From contig NZ_CALXEG010000028.1 of the NCBI RefSeq assembly GCF_944387275.1, positions 1 to 40,537 on the forward strand: DNA of 40,537 nucleotides. The letters run 5' to 3'. Positions 1 through 7,137 of the stretch are shown piece after piece; the first letter of the stretch is position 1, and the number at the start of each line of letters is the position of its first letter. Source of the stretch: an uncultured Pseudoflavonifractor sp. (lineage in GTDB: Bacteria > Bacillota > Clostridia > Oscillospirales > Oscillospiraceae). The notes below the pieces were generated by a model, which was not told where the DNA came from, did no database searches, and saw nothing but the letters and a program-made list of their open reading frames with translations. A program made the translations under genes and the position numbers.

Positions 1-1
1 C

Positions 2-727
2 GACGCCAAGGCCAAGCACTACTATGACAACAAGTACGGCACCGGCCAGTCCGTGTGGGACGCCATCATGCACACCACCAACCTGATCGTGGCGGGCAAG
101 ACCGTGGTGGTGGCCGGGTACGGCTGGTGCGGTAAGGGCGTGGCCATGCGGGCCAAGGGCATGGGTGCCGACGTGGTGGTCTGCGAGGTGGACCCCTTCA
201 AGGCCCTGGACGCCACCATGCAGGGCTTCCGGGTGATGAAGATGGACGAGGCCGCCAGGATCGGCGACGTGTTCGTCACCGTCACCGGCTGCAAGGATGT
301 GATCACCCCCGCCCACTTCGCCGTGATGAAGAACAACGCCCTGCTCACCAACGCCGGCCACTTTGACTGCGAGGTGGACGTGGCGGGGCTGGCCAAGATG
401 GCGGTGAAGCGTGAGCTGCGCCGGGAGAACATCGAGGGCTTCACCCTGCCCGACGGCCGGGTGCTCAATGTCATCGGCGAGGGCCGCCTGGTGAACCTGG
501 CCGCCGGAAACGGCCACCCCGCCGAGATCATGGACATGTCCTTTGCCGTCCAGGCCCTGGCGCTGGAGTGGCTGGCCAAGCATCGGGACAACCTGGAGAA
601 GAAGGTCTACAACGTGCCCGACGAGATCGACGACCAGATTGGCCGGGTGAAGCTGGCCGCCCTGGGGCTGTCCATCGACACCCTGACCCCCGAGCAGGTG
701 GAGTACCTCAACGGCTGGAAGGCCTGA
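2..727 (+). CDS. ahcY: S-adenosylhomocysteine hydrolase, C-terminal part (cut by window edge)
   Basis: The last 241 residues of adenosylhomocysteinase; the frame is open from base 2, so the start lies outside. The cytosolic, NAD-dependent enzyme splits S-adenosylhomocysteine into adenosine and homocysteine, removing the product of methyltransferases. Visible family marks are KYGTGQS (fragment residues 11-17), the Rossmann NAD motif GYGWCGKG (39-46), then TGCKDVI, NAGHFDCEVD and NLAAGNGHP. The protein ends in YLNGWKA and lacks the longer Tyr-rich tail of the eukaryotic-type enzyme; short-tailed forms are known from Thermotoga and archaea. A strong terminator follows at once, so it is not co-transcribed with the next gene. 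metK, the enzyme remaking SAM, lies 2 kb downstream under separate control. Confidence 0.97.
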   Translation, partial: DAKAKHYYDNKYGTGQSVWDAIMHTTNLIVAGKTVVVAGYGWCGKGVAMRAKGMGADVVVCEVDPFKALDATMQGFRVMKMDEAARIGDVFVTVTGCKDVITPAHFAVMKNNALLTNAGHFDCEVDVAGLAKMAVKRELRRENIEGFTLPDGRVLNVIGEGRLVNLAAGNGHPAEIMDMSFAVQALALEWLAKHRDNLEKKVYNVPDEIDDQIGRVKLAALGLSIDTLTPEQVEYLNGWKA

Positions 728-738
728 ACATTTTGTCT

Positions 739-773
739 CCCCGCCGCCGGTTTTCCGGCGGCGGGGATTTTCT
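739..773 (+). terminator. Rho-independent terminator of ahcY
   Basis: A perfect 12-bp GC-rich stem (739-750 with 755-766) with a TTTT loop is followed by ATTTTCT. It starts 11 bases after the ahcY stop. Confidence 0.92.
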
Positions 774-775
774 AC

Positions 776-804
776 TTGACAATATCGAACATCGATAATA
801 CAAT
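776..804 (+). promoter_or_regulatory. Promoter of the padR-DUF2812 pair with operator-like inverted repeat
   Basis: A consensus -35 TTGACA (776-781) and a -10 TACAAT (799-804) are separated by exactly 17 bp. The spacer holds a perfect inverted repeat TATCGA-ACA-TCGATA (783-797). Related half-sites ACGATA (821-826) and TCGGTA (828-833) follow in the leader. PadR-type repressors usually control their own promoter, so this is the expected binding site (inference). Confidence 0.85.
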
Positions 805-848
805 GAGAGCGGGAATAATAACGATATTCGGTATAAGGAGGTGAGACC

Positions 849-1220
849 ATGGCACGGGAAAAATTCCGCACCCTGACAGAGCAGATGTTCTATATTCTCC
901 TCAGCCTCCAGACCGAGTGCTGCGGCATGGATGTGATGGAGCGGGTGGCGGACATGACCCAGGGCCGGGTGGCGGTAGGGCCGGGCACCCTGTACAACCT
1001 GCTGGAGGAGTTCGCCAAGGCGGGCATGATTCGGGAGACCAAGGTGGAGGGACGCAGGCGGAGCTACCTGATCACCCCGGCGGGCCGGGCGGCGCTGGCG
1101 GCGGAATATGCGCGGCTGGAGCGCCAGGCGGCGGACTACCGGCAGTACCGGCTGAACGAGGGAGAGGAGGACGGCCATGGCGAGACGGAGATACTGGCCG
1201 GAGCAGTTCCTGTACTATGA
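849..1220 (+). CDS. PadR-family transcriptional regulator
   Basis: A 123-residue PadR-type winged-helix regulator. The central segment GRVAVGPGTLYNLLEEF (about residues 38-54) is the recognition-helix signature of the family, and EGRRRSYLITPAGRAAL the beta-wing. The start ATG is preceded by AAGGAGG at about 7 bases. PadR proteins are normally small dimeric repressors that respond to toxic compounds or envelope stress. The last 44 bases overlap the DUF2812 gene downstream, so the two are translationally coupled. The inverted repeat inside the upstream promoter suggests autoregulation. The C-terminal dozen residues are read through the next gene's start and may be dispensable. Confidence 0.92.
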   Translation: MAREKFRTLTEQMFYILLSLQTECCGMDVMERVADMTQGRVAVGPGTLYNLLEEFAKAGMIRETKVEGRRRSYLITPAGRAALAAEYARLERQAADYRQYRLNEGEEDGHGETEILAGAVPVL

Positions 1221-2517
1221 CGGCGAGGGCATTGCCCGGCATCTGGAGAAGATGGCGGCCAGGGGCTGGCGGCTGGAGAAGATCGGCGCTCTGTCCTGGC
1301 GCTATGGCCGGGCGGAGCCTGCCAAGGTGCACTGCGCCGTGACCTATTTCCCTGAAGCGTCGGAGTACAACCCCTATCCCACGGACAGCCAGGAGGAGTT
1401 TTACGACTACTGCCGGGAGGCGGGCTGGGAACTGGTGACCGAGTGGGACCAGATGCAGATTTTTTCCACCGAGCGGGTCCATCCCGTCCCCATCGAGACC
1501 GACGAGGCGGCCCGGGTACGGGTCATTCACAGGGCCATGCTGCGCAGGTTCCTGCCCGCCAACCTGCTGCTGTTTGCGCTGCTCGTGATTCAGTTGGGGA
1601 TTTTCATCACAGGTGTTCTCCAAAATCCCGCCGCGAATCTGTCCAAACCATCCGTTCTGCTGATCACCCTGGCCCTGGCGCTGATGGGGCTGAGCGTGTT
1701 TCTGACTCTGACAGGCTACCTGGCGTGGTACCTTCGGGCCAGGAAGGCGGCCGAAACAGGGAAACGTCTGGCAGGTACGGAGCAGAGGTTCCGCACACTG
1801 ACCGTGGCGGTGGCGGCTCTGGGCGTGCTGTCCGTCGTATTTGCGGCGTTGAGCACAGCGGGCTCCAGGGGCGGCCCGTGGTATGCCCTTCTGGTGACCG
1901 GGGAGGCGGCCGCCTTCGTCGCGCTGGTGGCCGGTGTGAGAGCGTATATGAGGCGGCGGGGCGTGGAGCGCAAACAAAACCGGAATATCACCCTGGCTGT
2001 GGCCGCTGCGCTGAGCCTGCTGATGATCAACGTCATTCCAGGGGCGGTCATCGGGCCCCGGGCTGCGGAGCTGCACATCGTTGACCGGACCGTCCTTCCT
2101 CTGGCGCTGGAGGACCTGGGCATCCCGGAGGAGGGGCTGGTCAGCACCTGGGAGAGCAGAAGCTCTCCGCTGGTGGCGTTCAGGGCGGGAGAACAGAGCG
2201 GCCCATATGACAGCGGTCTGCCCTGGCTGCGATATGAGGTATCCGACGTGAAGCTGCCCATGCTTTTCGATCTGTGCCTGGACGGCTATCTGGACCGCTA
2301 CGACAATGAGTACGGCCGCCTTACAGGGGGCCGTTTCCGCCCCCTCAACGACCCGGCCTGGGACGCCGAGGTGTGGCAGGTGTGGGATGACGAGGGCCCC
2401 TGGCCCTACTATCTGGCGTGTAAAGACGGCCGGATTGTGTGGCTCATGACGGACGACTTCCTGACGCCGGAGCAGACAAAAACCGCCTCGGAAAAGCTCT
2501 TTGGTAGGACAATTTAG
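1177..2517 (+). CDS. DUF2812 membrane protein, partner of PadR
   Basis: A 446-residue protein with an N-terminal cytosolic DUF2812 domain (about residues 1-110; marks include HLEKMAARGWRLEKI and YDYCREAGWELV). About five hydrophobic segments follow between residues 125 and 290, and a polar C-terminal domain of about 150 residues. DUF2812 proteins are typically encoded right after a PadR gene. Their biochemical role is not established; a membrane-linked sensor or regulator of its PadR partner is an inference from this pairing. The ATG overlaps the end of padR and has GAGAGGAGG about 6 bases upstream. The C-terminal part (residues about 300-446) is not recognised. Confidence 0.85.
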   Translation: MARRRYWPEQFLYYDGEGIARHLEKMAARGWRLEKIGALSWRYGRAEPAKVHCAVTYFPEASEYNPYPTDSQEEFYDYCREAGWELVTEWDQMQIFSTERVHPVPIETDEAARVRVIHRAMLRRFLPANLLLFALLVIQLGIFITGVLQNPAANLSKPSVLLITLALALMGLSVFLTLTGYLAWYLRARKAAETGKRLAGTEQRFRTLTVAVAALGVLSVVFAALSTAGSRGGPWYALLVTGEAAAFVALVAGVRAYMRRRGVERKQNRNITLAVAAALSLLMINVIPGAVIGPRAAELHIVDRTVLPLALEDLGIPEEGLVSTWESRSSPLVAFRAGEQSGPYDSGLPWLRYEVSDVKLPMLFDLCLDGYLDRYDNEYGRLTGGRFRPLNDPAWDAEVWQVWDDEGPWPYYLACKDGRIVWLMTDDFLTPEQTKTASEKLFGRTI

Positions 2518-2548
2518 GGAAAGTGTGAATTTGGAGGCAAAAAAGCCG

Positions 2549-2576
2549 TTGACAAACGGGGGAAATCTGCTACAAT
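2549..2576 (+). promoter_or_regulatory. metK promoter
   Basis: TTGACA (2549-2554), a 16-bp spacer and TACAAT (2571-2576). Transcription would start near 2583, about 18 bases before the riboswitch aptamer. Confidence 0.85.
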
Positions 2577-2599
2577 ACATTTCGCAAAAGTGAATACGC

Positions 2600-2693
2600 C
2601 TTATCAAGAGCGGTGGAGGGAACGGCCCGATGAAGCCCGGCAACCTGCGCATGTCGCAAGGTGCCAAATCCGGCGAGAGAATCGAAAGATGAG
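2600..2693 (+). ncRNA. SAM-I riboswitch (S-box leader) of metK
   Basis: Contains the conserved S-box core in order: TTATCAAGAG, GGAGGGA, GGCCC, TGAAGCCCGGCAACC and GGTGCCAAATCC. P1 is formed by CTTATC (2600-2605) with GATGAG (2688-2693). Binding of S-adenosylmethionine stabilises P1 and lets the downstream terminator form, turning metK off when SAM is plentiful. The position between promoter and terminator in front of SAM synthetase is the textbook arrangement. Confidence 0.97.
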
Positions 2694-2709
2694 GATGGAC
2701 TGACTCCAT

Positions 2710-2739
2710 GCGCTCCGCCGGACAGCGGAGCGCTTTTTT
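2710..2739 (+). terminator. Riboswitch-controlled terminator (expression platform)
   Basis: GCGCTCCGC (2710-2718) pairs perfectly with GCGGAGCGC (2725-2733), followed by six T. A small extra hairpin, ATGGA (2695-2699) with TCCAT (2705-2709), sits between P1 and the terminator and may take part in the switch. Confidence 0.93.
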
Positions 2740-2784
2740 GTCCCCGCCATCCCCGCGGCAAACACAGAAAGGAAGAATGTTACT

Positions 2785-3966
2785 ATGGCACACCGTCTTT
2801 TCACCTCCGAGTCTGTTACGGAGGGGCATCCCGATAAGATCTGCGACCAGATCTCCGATGCGGTTCTGGACGCTATCCTGGAGAAGGACCCCCAGGCCCG
2901 CGTGGCCTGTGAGACCACCGTCACCACCGGCATGGTCCACGTGATGGGCGAGATCTCCACCCACTGCTATGTGGACATCCCTCACATTGCCCGCCAGGTC
3001 ATCCGGGAGATCGGCTATGACCGGGCCAAGTACGGCTTTGACTGCGACACCTGCGCGGTCCTCACCTCCATCGACGAGCAGTCCCCCGACATCGCCATGG
3101 GCGTTGACAAGTCCCTGGAGGCCAAAGAGGGCGGCGCCGACGCCGAGCTGGAGAACGGCGCCGGCGACCAGGGCATGATGTTCGGCTACGCCTGCGACGA
3201 GACCCCCGAGCTGATGCCTCTGGCCATCTCTCTGGCCCACAAGCTGGCCTACCGCCTGGCTCAGGTCCGCAAGCAGGGCCTGGTGAACTACCTGCGGCCC
3301 GACGGCAAGAGCCAGGTCACCGTGGAGTACGACGAGAACGGCGTGCCCGTCCGGGTTGACACCGTGGTCATCTCCACCCAGCACAGCGCCGACGCCACCC
3401 TGGAGCAGATCCGCAAGGACATGGTGGAGCTGGTCATCAAGCCCACCATTCCCGCCAATCTGCTGGACGAGAACACCAAGTACTTCGTCAACCCCACCGG
3501 CCGCTTCGTGGTGGGCGGTCCCCAGGGTGACTCCGGCCTGACCGGCCGTAAGATCATCGTGGACACCTACGGCGGCAGCGCCCCCCACGGCGGCGGCGCC
3601 TTCTCCGGCAAGGACCCCACCAAGGTGGACCGCTCCGCCGCCTACATGGCCCGCTACGTGGCCAAGAACATCGTGGCCGCCGGCCTGGCCAAGAAGTGCC
3701 AGATCGAGCTGGCCTACGCCATCGGCGTGGCGCACCCGGTGTCCGTCCTCATCGACACCTTCGGCACTGGCACCGTCTCCGACGAGGCCCTGTCTGCCGC
3801 TGTCAGCAAGGTCTTTGACCTGCGGCCCACCGCCATCATCCGCAAGCTGGACCTGCGCCGGCCCATCTACCGCCAGACCGCGGCCTACGGCCACTTCGGC
3901 CGCACCGACGTGGATCTGCCCTGGGAGCGCACCGACATGACCGAGGCCCTGAAGGCCGCGCTGTAA
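2785..3966 (+). CDS. metK: S-adenosylmethionine synthetase
   Basis: A full-length, 393-residue methionine adenosyltransferase that makes SAM from methionine and ATP in the cytosol. The N terminus carries the family signature [20 protein letters not shown]. The ATP/Mg motif [12 protein letters not shown] and the P-loop-like [16 protein letters not shown] are both present. The start ATG follows an AAGGAA site and matches the usual N terminus (M-A-H-R-L-F). It is controlled by the SAM-I riboswitch directly upstream. With ahcY it supports an active methyl cycle. Confidence 0.99.
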   Translation: MAHRLFTSESVTEGHPDKICDQISDAVLDAILEKDPQARVACETTVTTGMVHVMGEISTHCYVDIPHIARQVIREIGYDRAKYGFDCDTCAVLTSIDEQSPDIAMGVDKSLEAKEGGADAELENGAGDQGMMFGYACDETPELMPLAISLAHKLAYRLAQVRKQGLVNYLRPDGKSQVTVEYDENGVPVRVDTVVISTQHSADATLEQIRKDMVELVIKPTIPANLLDENTKYFVNPTGRFVVGGPQGDSGLTGRKIIVDTYGGSAPHGGGAFSGKDPTKVDRSAAYMARYVAKNIVAAGLAKKCQIELAYAIGVAHPVSVLIDTFGTGTVSDEALSAAVSKVFDLRPTAIIRKLDLRRPIYRQTAAYGHFGRTDVDLPWERTDMTEALKAAL

Positions 3967-3991
3967 AACCCCCGGAACGGGAAGAAAAGCG

Positions 3992-4020
3992 TAGACAAAG
4001 GCAGAACTTTACGGTAAACT
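3992..4020 (+). promoter_or_regulatory. Predicted promoter of the GT4/Wzy genes
   Basis: TAGACA (3992-3997), a 17-bp spacer and TAAACT (4015-4020). It directly abuts a perfect palindrome, so transcription would begin inside the palindrome's left arm. Confidence 0.6.
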
Positions 4021-4051
4021 ATAGGGGCAGACGCCATGCGTCTGCCCCTAT
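4021..4051 (+). repeat. Perfect 14-bp-arm palindrome at the transcription start of the GT4 gene
   Basis: ATAGGGGCAGACGC (4021-4034) is the exact reverse complement of 4038-4051, with a CAT loop. No T-run follows on either strand, so it is a poor intrinsic terminator. It may be an operator, a 5'-UTR hairpin, or a T-less terminator of metK. Confidence 0.75.
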
Positions 4052-4080
4052 CTCATGCTGAAAACAGGAGGCCGATTGAC

Positions 4081-5184
4081 GTGCTGAATGTCCTCTATCT
4101 CCTCAACTTCGCCGGCAAGGCCGGGACGGAGCGGTACGTGGAGACCCTGGTGAAGTACCTCAACCACAAGCATATCCGGGCCTTTTTCGCCTATAATCAG
4201 GGGGGATTGCTGGTGGAGCGGATGGAGGAGGCGGGCGTCCCCATCCGGCAGATCGACATGAACAGCCGCTTTGACTTCAAGGCGGCCAAGCGCCTGGCCA
4301 GCCTGTGCCAGGAGTGGAACATCGACGTGATCCACTGCCACTACCTGCGGGAGCACTATATTGCCCTGCTGGCCAAGCGGTACAACAAGCACATCCGGGT
4401 GGTGTACACCAACCACTTTGTCCTGGCCAATAACGCTATTACCCGTCTGTCCAACAAGTGGATGGACAGGCGGCAGGACCAGATGATCGCCGTGTGCAAC
4501 CTGGGCAAGCAGCAGCTCATCCGCAACGGCTGGAGCGGTGACCGGATTTCCGTCATCTTCAACGCCGTGGACCCCGCCGCCTGGGCGGGAGACCGGAGCG
4601 AGTCCACCCTGCGGCAGGAGCTGGGCATCCCGGAGGACCGGTTTGTCATGCTGTGCGCCTCCCGGTTTGCCGACGACAAGGGCCACCACTACCTGCTGGA
4701 GTCGGTGAAGCGGCTCAAGGAGATCTCCGACGTGCCCTTCACCCTGGTTCTGGCGGGAGACGGCCCCCTGCTGGAGGAGCGGAAGGCCCAGGCCAGGGAG
4801 CTGGGGCTGGAGGACTGCGTCAAGTTCATCGGCTTCCGCAAGGACATCAAGAACCTGTACAAGGCCAGCGACCTGTATGTCAACTCCTCCCGGCACGAGG
4901 CCCTGTCCTTCCTCATCATCGAGGCCATGGCCGCCGGACTGCCCGTTGTGGTCACCGACATTGCCGGCAACCCGGACATCGTAAACGACCAGACCAACTG
5001 CGGCTTGCTGGCGGAGTACGACAACCCCGACTCCATGGCCGGCGCCCTCAAGCGGATGATGGAGGAGCCGGAGTTGCTGGCGCGCTGCCGTGCCAACGCC
5101 CTCAAGGCGGTGGACGACCGCTTTGAGGTCCACAAGATGGCGGAGGCCACCTTCCGCATCTACGAGAAGGCGGCCAAGGGGTAA
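4081..5184 (+). CDS. Glycosyltransferase family 4 protein
   Basis: A 367-residue GT-B fold retaining glycosyltransferase, probably adding a sugar to a lipid-linked surface polysaccharide on the cytosolic membrane face. The N-terminal half shows LLNFAGKAGTERYVETL and the C-terminal half the nucleotide-sugar motif (E-x7-E) in HEALSFLIIEAMAAGLPVV. The GTG at 4081 is chosen because AGGAGG (4066-4071) lies 9 bases upstream. An in-frame ATG at 4036 sits in the loop of the palindrome and has no binding site. The Wzy-like gene follows after about 45 bases, suggesting an operon. The exact sugar cannot be read from sequence. Confidence 0.92.
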   Translation: MLNVLYLLNFAGKAGTERYVETLVKYLNHKHIRAFFAYNQGGLLVERMEEAGVPIRQIDMNSRFDFKAAKRLASLCQEWNIDVIHCHYLREHYIALLAKRYNKHIRVVYTNHFVLANNAITRLSNKWMDRRQDQMIAVCNLGKQQLIRNGWSGDRISVIFNAVDPAAWAGDRSESTLRQELGIPEDRFVMLCASRFADDKGHHYLLESVKRLKEISDVPFTLVLAGDGPLLEERKAQARELGLEDCVKFIGFRKDIKNLYKASDLYVNSSRHEALSFLIIEAMAAGLPVVVTDIAGNPDIVNDQTNCGLLAEYDNPDSMAGALKRMMEEPELLARCRANALKAVDDRFEVHKMAEATFRIYEKAAKG

Positions 5185-5231
5185 TCCCGCCGCCCTGTCA
5201 CAACTTTTCCACAAGATTGGAGCCTATGTCT

Positions 5232-6806
5232 ATGTCTGTCGCACAAAACAGTGCCCTGGTCCGCTTTTTTGCCGCCCTGTGGGCCGTCCTCAGTGACGGC
5301 TGGGCGGACAGCGTGCCGGGGAAGATCCTCCGGCGGATCGAGATTGCCGTCCGCCATGGCGTGGAGGGCAGCGCCCTGTGCCAGTTCGTCTGGCGGGACG
5401 GCCGCATCCCCGGCGGCTGGCCGGAGAGCCTGACCTGCCGCATCGTTACCTTTATTATCAACATCCCCTGCATGATCCTCCAGTGGCTGTACAAGATCTG
5501 GAAGAACGTGTGGGACGGCAGCATTGCCTTCCGCATCGCCTCCGCCCTGGGCGGGGCCACCTTCGTGTTCCTGGGGCTGTCCATGCTGCTCATGCTGGTG
5601 GTGGACCACGACAACTGGAACAACGCCTACACCCTGCTTTGCATGTACGGCGTGATGATGCTCTTCCTGGCCGGTTGCATGGCCCGGCCCAAGCACCGGC
5701 TGGACCTGAACAAGATCGGTCCCTACTACACCCTGTTCATGGCCTTCGTGTGCTACGCCTTCCTCACCAGCCTGGGCACCGACTTCTCCTCCGGCCTGGT
5801 CAGCGGCGTTACCGGCAGCCTGTCCTGGCGCTTCTTCGTCTTCCACGCCATCGCCTTCCTCATCACCGTTCTGACCGTGAGCTCGGTCCAGAAGGTGGAG
5901 CAGCTCCAGCTGGTGCTGGTGGTGTCCCTCTTCGGCCTGACCGTTGCCTCGATTTACGGCTGCTATCAGGGCTATATCGGCGTGGAGGTGGTGGCCTCCC
6001 AGCAGGACCTGATCCTCAACGCGGGCATGCCCGGCCGGGTCTACTCCTTCTTCGACAATCCCAATAACTACGCGGAAATTCTGGTCATGCTCATGCCCTT
6101 CCTGCTGGCCCTGTTCCTCAATGCCAGGGGCTGGCGGGGGAGAGTGCTGGCCGTGGTGGCGCTGGCCATCTGTGCGGCGGCCATCGGTCTGACCTACTCC
6201 CGCTCCGGCTGGATCGGTCTGGTCCTGGCTGTGGCGGTGTTCCTGGTGCTCCTGAACTGGCGCTTCCTGCCCCTCTTCATCGTGCTGGGCCTGCTGGCCC
6301 TGCCCTTCCTGCCCGAGAGCATCATGAACCGCATCCTCACCATCGGCAACATGAAGGACAGCTCCACCCGCTACCGCTTTGCCATCTATCAGGATGCGGC
6401 CTACCTCATTGAGGACTACGGCCTGCGGGGCGTGGGCCTGGGCACCGACGTGATGCGGCAGGTGTTCAAGGTGTACCCCACCATGTACGACGGCAACTAC
6501 CCCATCCACACCCACAACAACTACCTCCAGATGTGGGGCGAGCTGGGCTTCTTCGGCGCCCTGACCTATGTGGCCATGGTGCTCCACCAGCTGAAGGTGG
6601 GCGTCAAGACCTACTACACCTGCACCGACCGCCGGATCAAGAACATCCTCTCCGCCGCTGTGGGCGCCTTCTTCGGCATCTCGGTCATCAGCGTGGCCGA
6701 GTACACCTGGTTCTATCCCCGCAATATGTTCGTCTACTTCTTCCTCTTCGGCGTCATCGCGGCCTGTGTCAAGCTCGCCCGCGCCAGACAGAGCGCCGAG
6801 GCATAA
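5232..6806 (+). CDS. O-antigen ligase/polymerase (Wzy_C) family membrane protein
   Basis: About 524 residues with roughly ten transmembrane segments after an N-terminal polar stretch of about 70 residues. The large extracellular loop motif HTHNNYLQMWGELGFFG, preceded by GLRGVGLGTD, is typical of the Wzy_C (O-antigen ligase) domain, which joins or polymerises undecaprenyl-linked glycans outside the membrane. In a Firmicute the substrate would be an exopolysaccharide, capsule or teichuronic-type polymer. The start is uncertain: TTG 5217, ATG 5226 and ATG 5232 are in frame. ATG 5232 is preferred because GGAG (5219-5222) lies 9 bases upstream. A perfect terminator follows. Confidence 0.88.
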   Translation: MSVAQNSALVRFFAALWAVLSDGWADSVPGKILRRIEIAVRHGVEGSALCQFVWRDGRIPGGWPESLTCRIVTFIINIPCMILQWLYKIWKNVWDGSIAFRIASALGGATFVFLGLSMLLMLVVDHDNWNNAYTLLCMYGVMMLFLAGCMARPKHRLDLNKIGPYYTLFMAFVCYAFLTSLGTDFSSGLVSGVTGSLSWRFFVFHAIAFLITVLTVSSVQKVEQLQLVLVVSLFGLTVASIYGCYQGYIGVEVVASQQDLILNAGMPGRVYSFFDNPNNYAEILVMLMPFLLALFLNARGWRGRVLAVVALAICAAAIGLTYSRSGWIGLVLAVAVFLVLLNWRFLPLFIVLGLLALPFLPESIMNRILTIGNMKDSSTRYRFAIYQDAAYLIEDYGLRGVGLGTDVMRQVFKVYPTMYDGNYPIHTHNNYLQMWGELGFFGALTYVAMVLHQLKVGVKTYYTCTDRRIKNILSAAVGAFFGISVISVAEYTWFYPRNMFVYFFLFGVIAACVKLARARQSAEA

Positions 6807-6814
6807 GGCATCAT

Positions 6815-6860
6815 GACAAAACAAGCGCCCGGACGGCATCGTCCGGGCGCTTGTTTTGTC
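6815..6860 (+). terminator. Terminator of the GT4-Wzy genes
   Basis: A perfect 21-bp stem (6815-6835 with 6840-6860) with GCAT at the tip; the downstream arm ends in TTGTTTTGTC. Confidence 0.9.
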
Positions 6861-6884
6861 TCGGGACCGGCGGTCCATGGACAG

Positions 6885-6916
6885 AAAAATCCCCCGGGGA
6901 CCCCGGGGGATTTTTT
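6885..6916. terminator. Bidirectional terminator between convergent genes
   Basis: A-run and CCCCC (6885-6895) pair with GGGGG and T-run (6905-6916) around a short GC centre. It has A/T flanks on both sides and can stop the minus-strand copper operon as well as plus-strand transcripts. Confidence 0.85.
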
Positions 6917-6927
6917 GCGGGCAGCGT

Positions 6928-7137
6928 TCAGGACACGGAGGTGACCTGGTAGCCGGCCTCTTCCACGGCCTTCTTCAGCGCCTCGTCGGCCACGTCGTGG
7001 GACAGGGTGACCACGGCGCACTTGTTCTCCACGTCGGCCACGGCGGAGGTGACTCCGTCCAGGGCGGAGAGGGCCTTCTCCACGTGGGCCTTGCAGTGGG
7101 CGCACATCATGCCTTCAATTCCGAGCTTCTTTTCCAT
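6928..7137 (-). CDS. copZ: CopZ-like copper chaperone, internal in-frame translation start within copA (predicted)
   Basis: The last 69 codons of copA form a complete HMA copper-chaperone domain beginning M-E-K-K-L-G-I and carrying the Cys-x-x-Cys site GMMCAHC. The internal ATG at 7137 is preceded at 9 bases by AAAGGA (7152-7147), a good ribosome binding site. The join codes a linker, PKETIEKGTIT, that looks like a translated intergenic region. A free chaperone may therefore be made as well as the fusion, like E. coli CopA(Z), though that case uses frameshifting. It would carry Cu(I) to CopA and CsoR. The internal start is inference from sequence only. Confidence 0.6.
   Translation of the reverse strand: MEKKLGIEGMMCAHCKAHVEKALSALDGVTSAVADVENKCAVVTLSHDVADEALKKAVEEAGYQVTSVS

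Noticed and set aside
1072-3894. A 940-codon open frame antisense to padR, DUF2812 and metK
   Set aside because: It runs through the SAM riboswitch and metK on the opposite strand and has the His/Gly/Val-rich composition of a GC-rich shadow frame. No family signature and no ribosome site.
4036-4080. Earlier ATG for the GT4 gene
   Set aside because: It lies in the loop of a perfect palindrome with no ribosome site, whereas GTG 4081 has AGGAGG at 9 bases.
6864-6876. Small palindrome GGACCGGCGGTCC near the Wzy/copA terminators
   Set aside because: Short, imperfect centre, between two strong terminators; no independent role supported.
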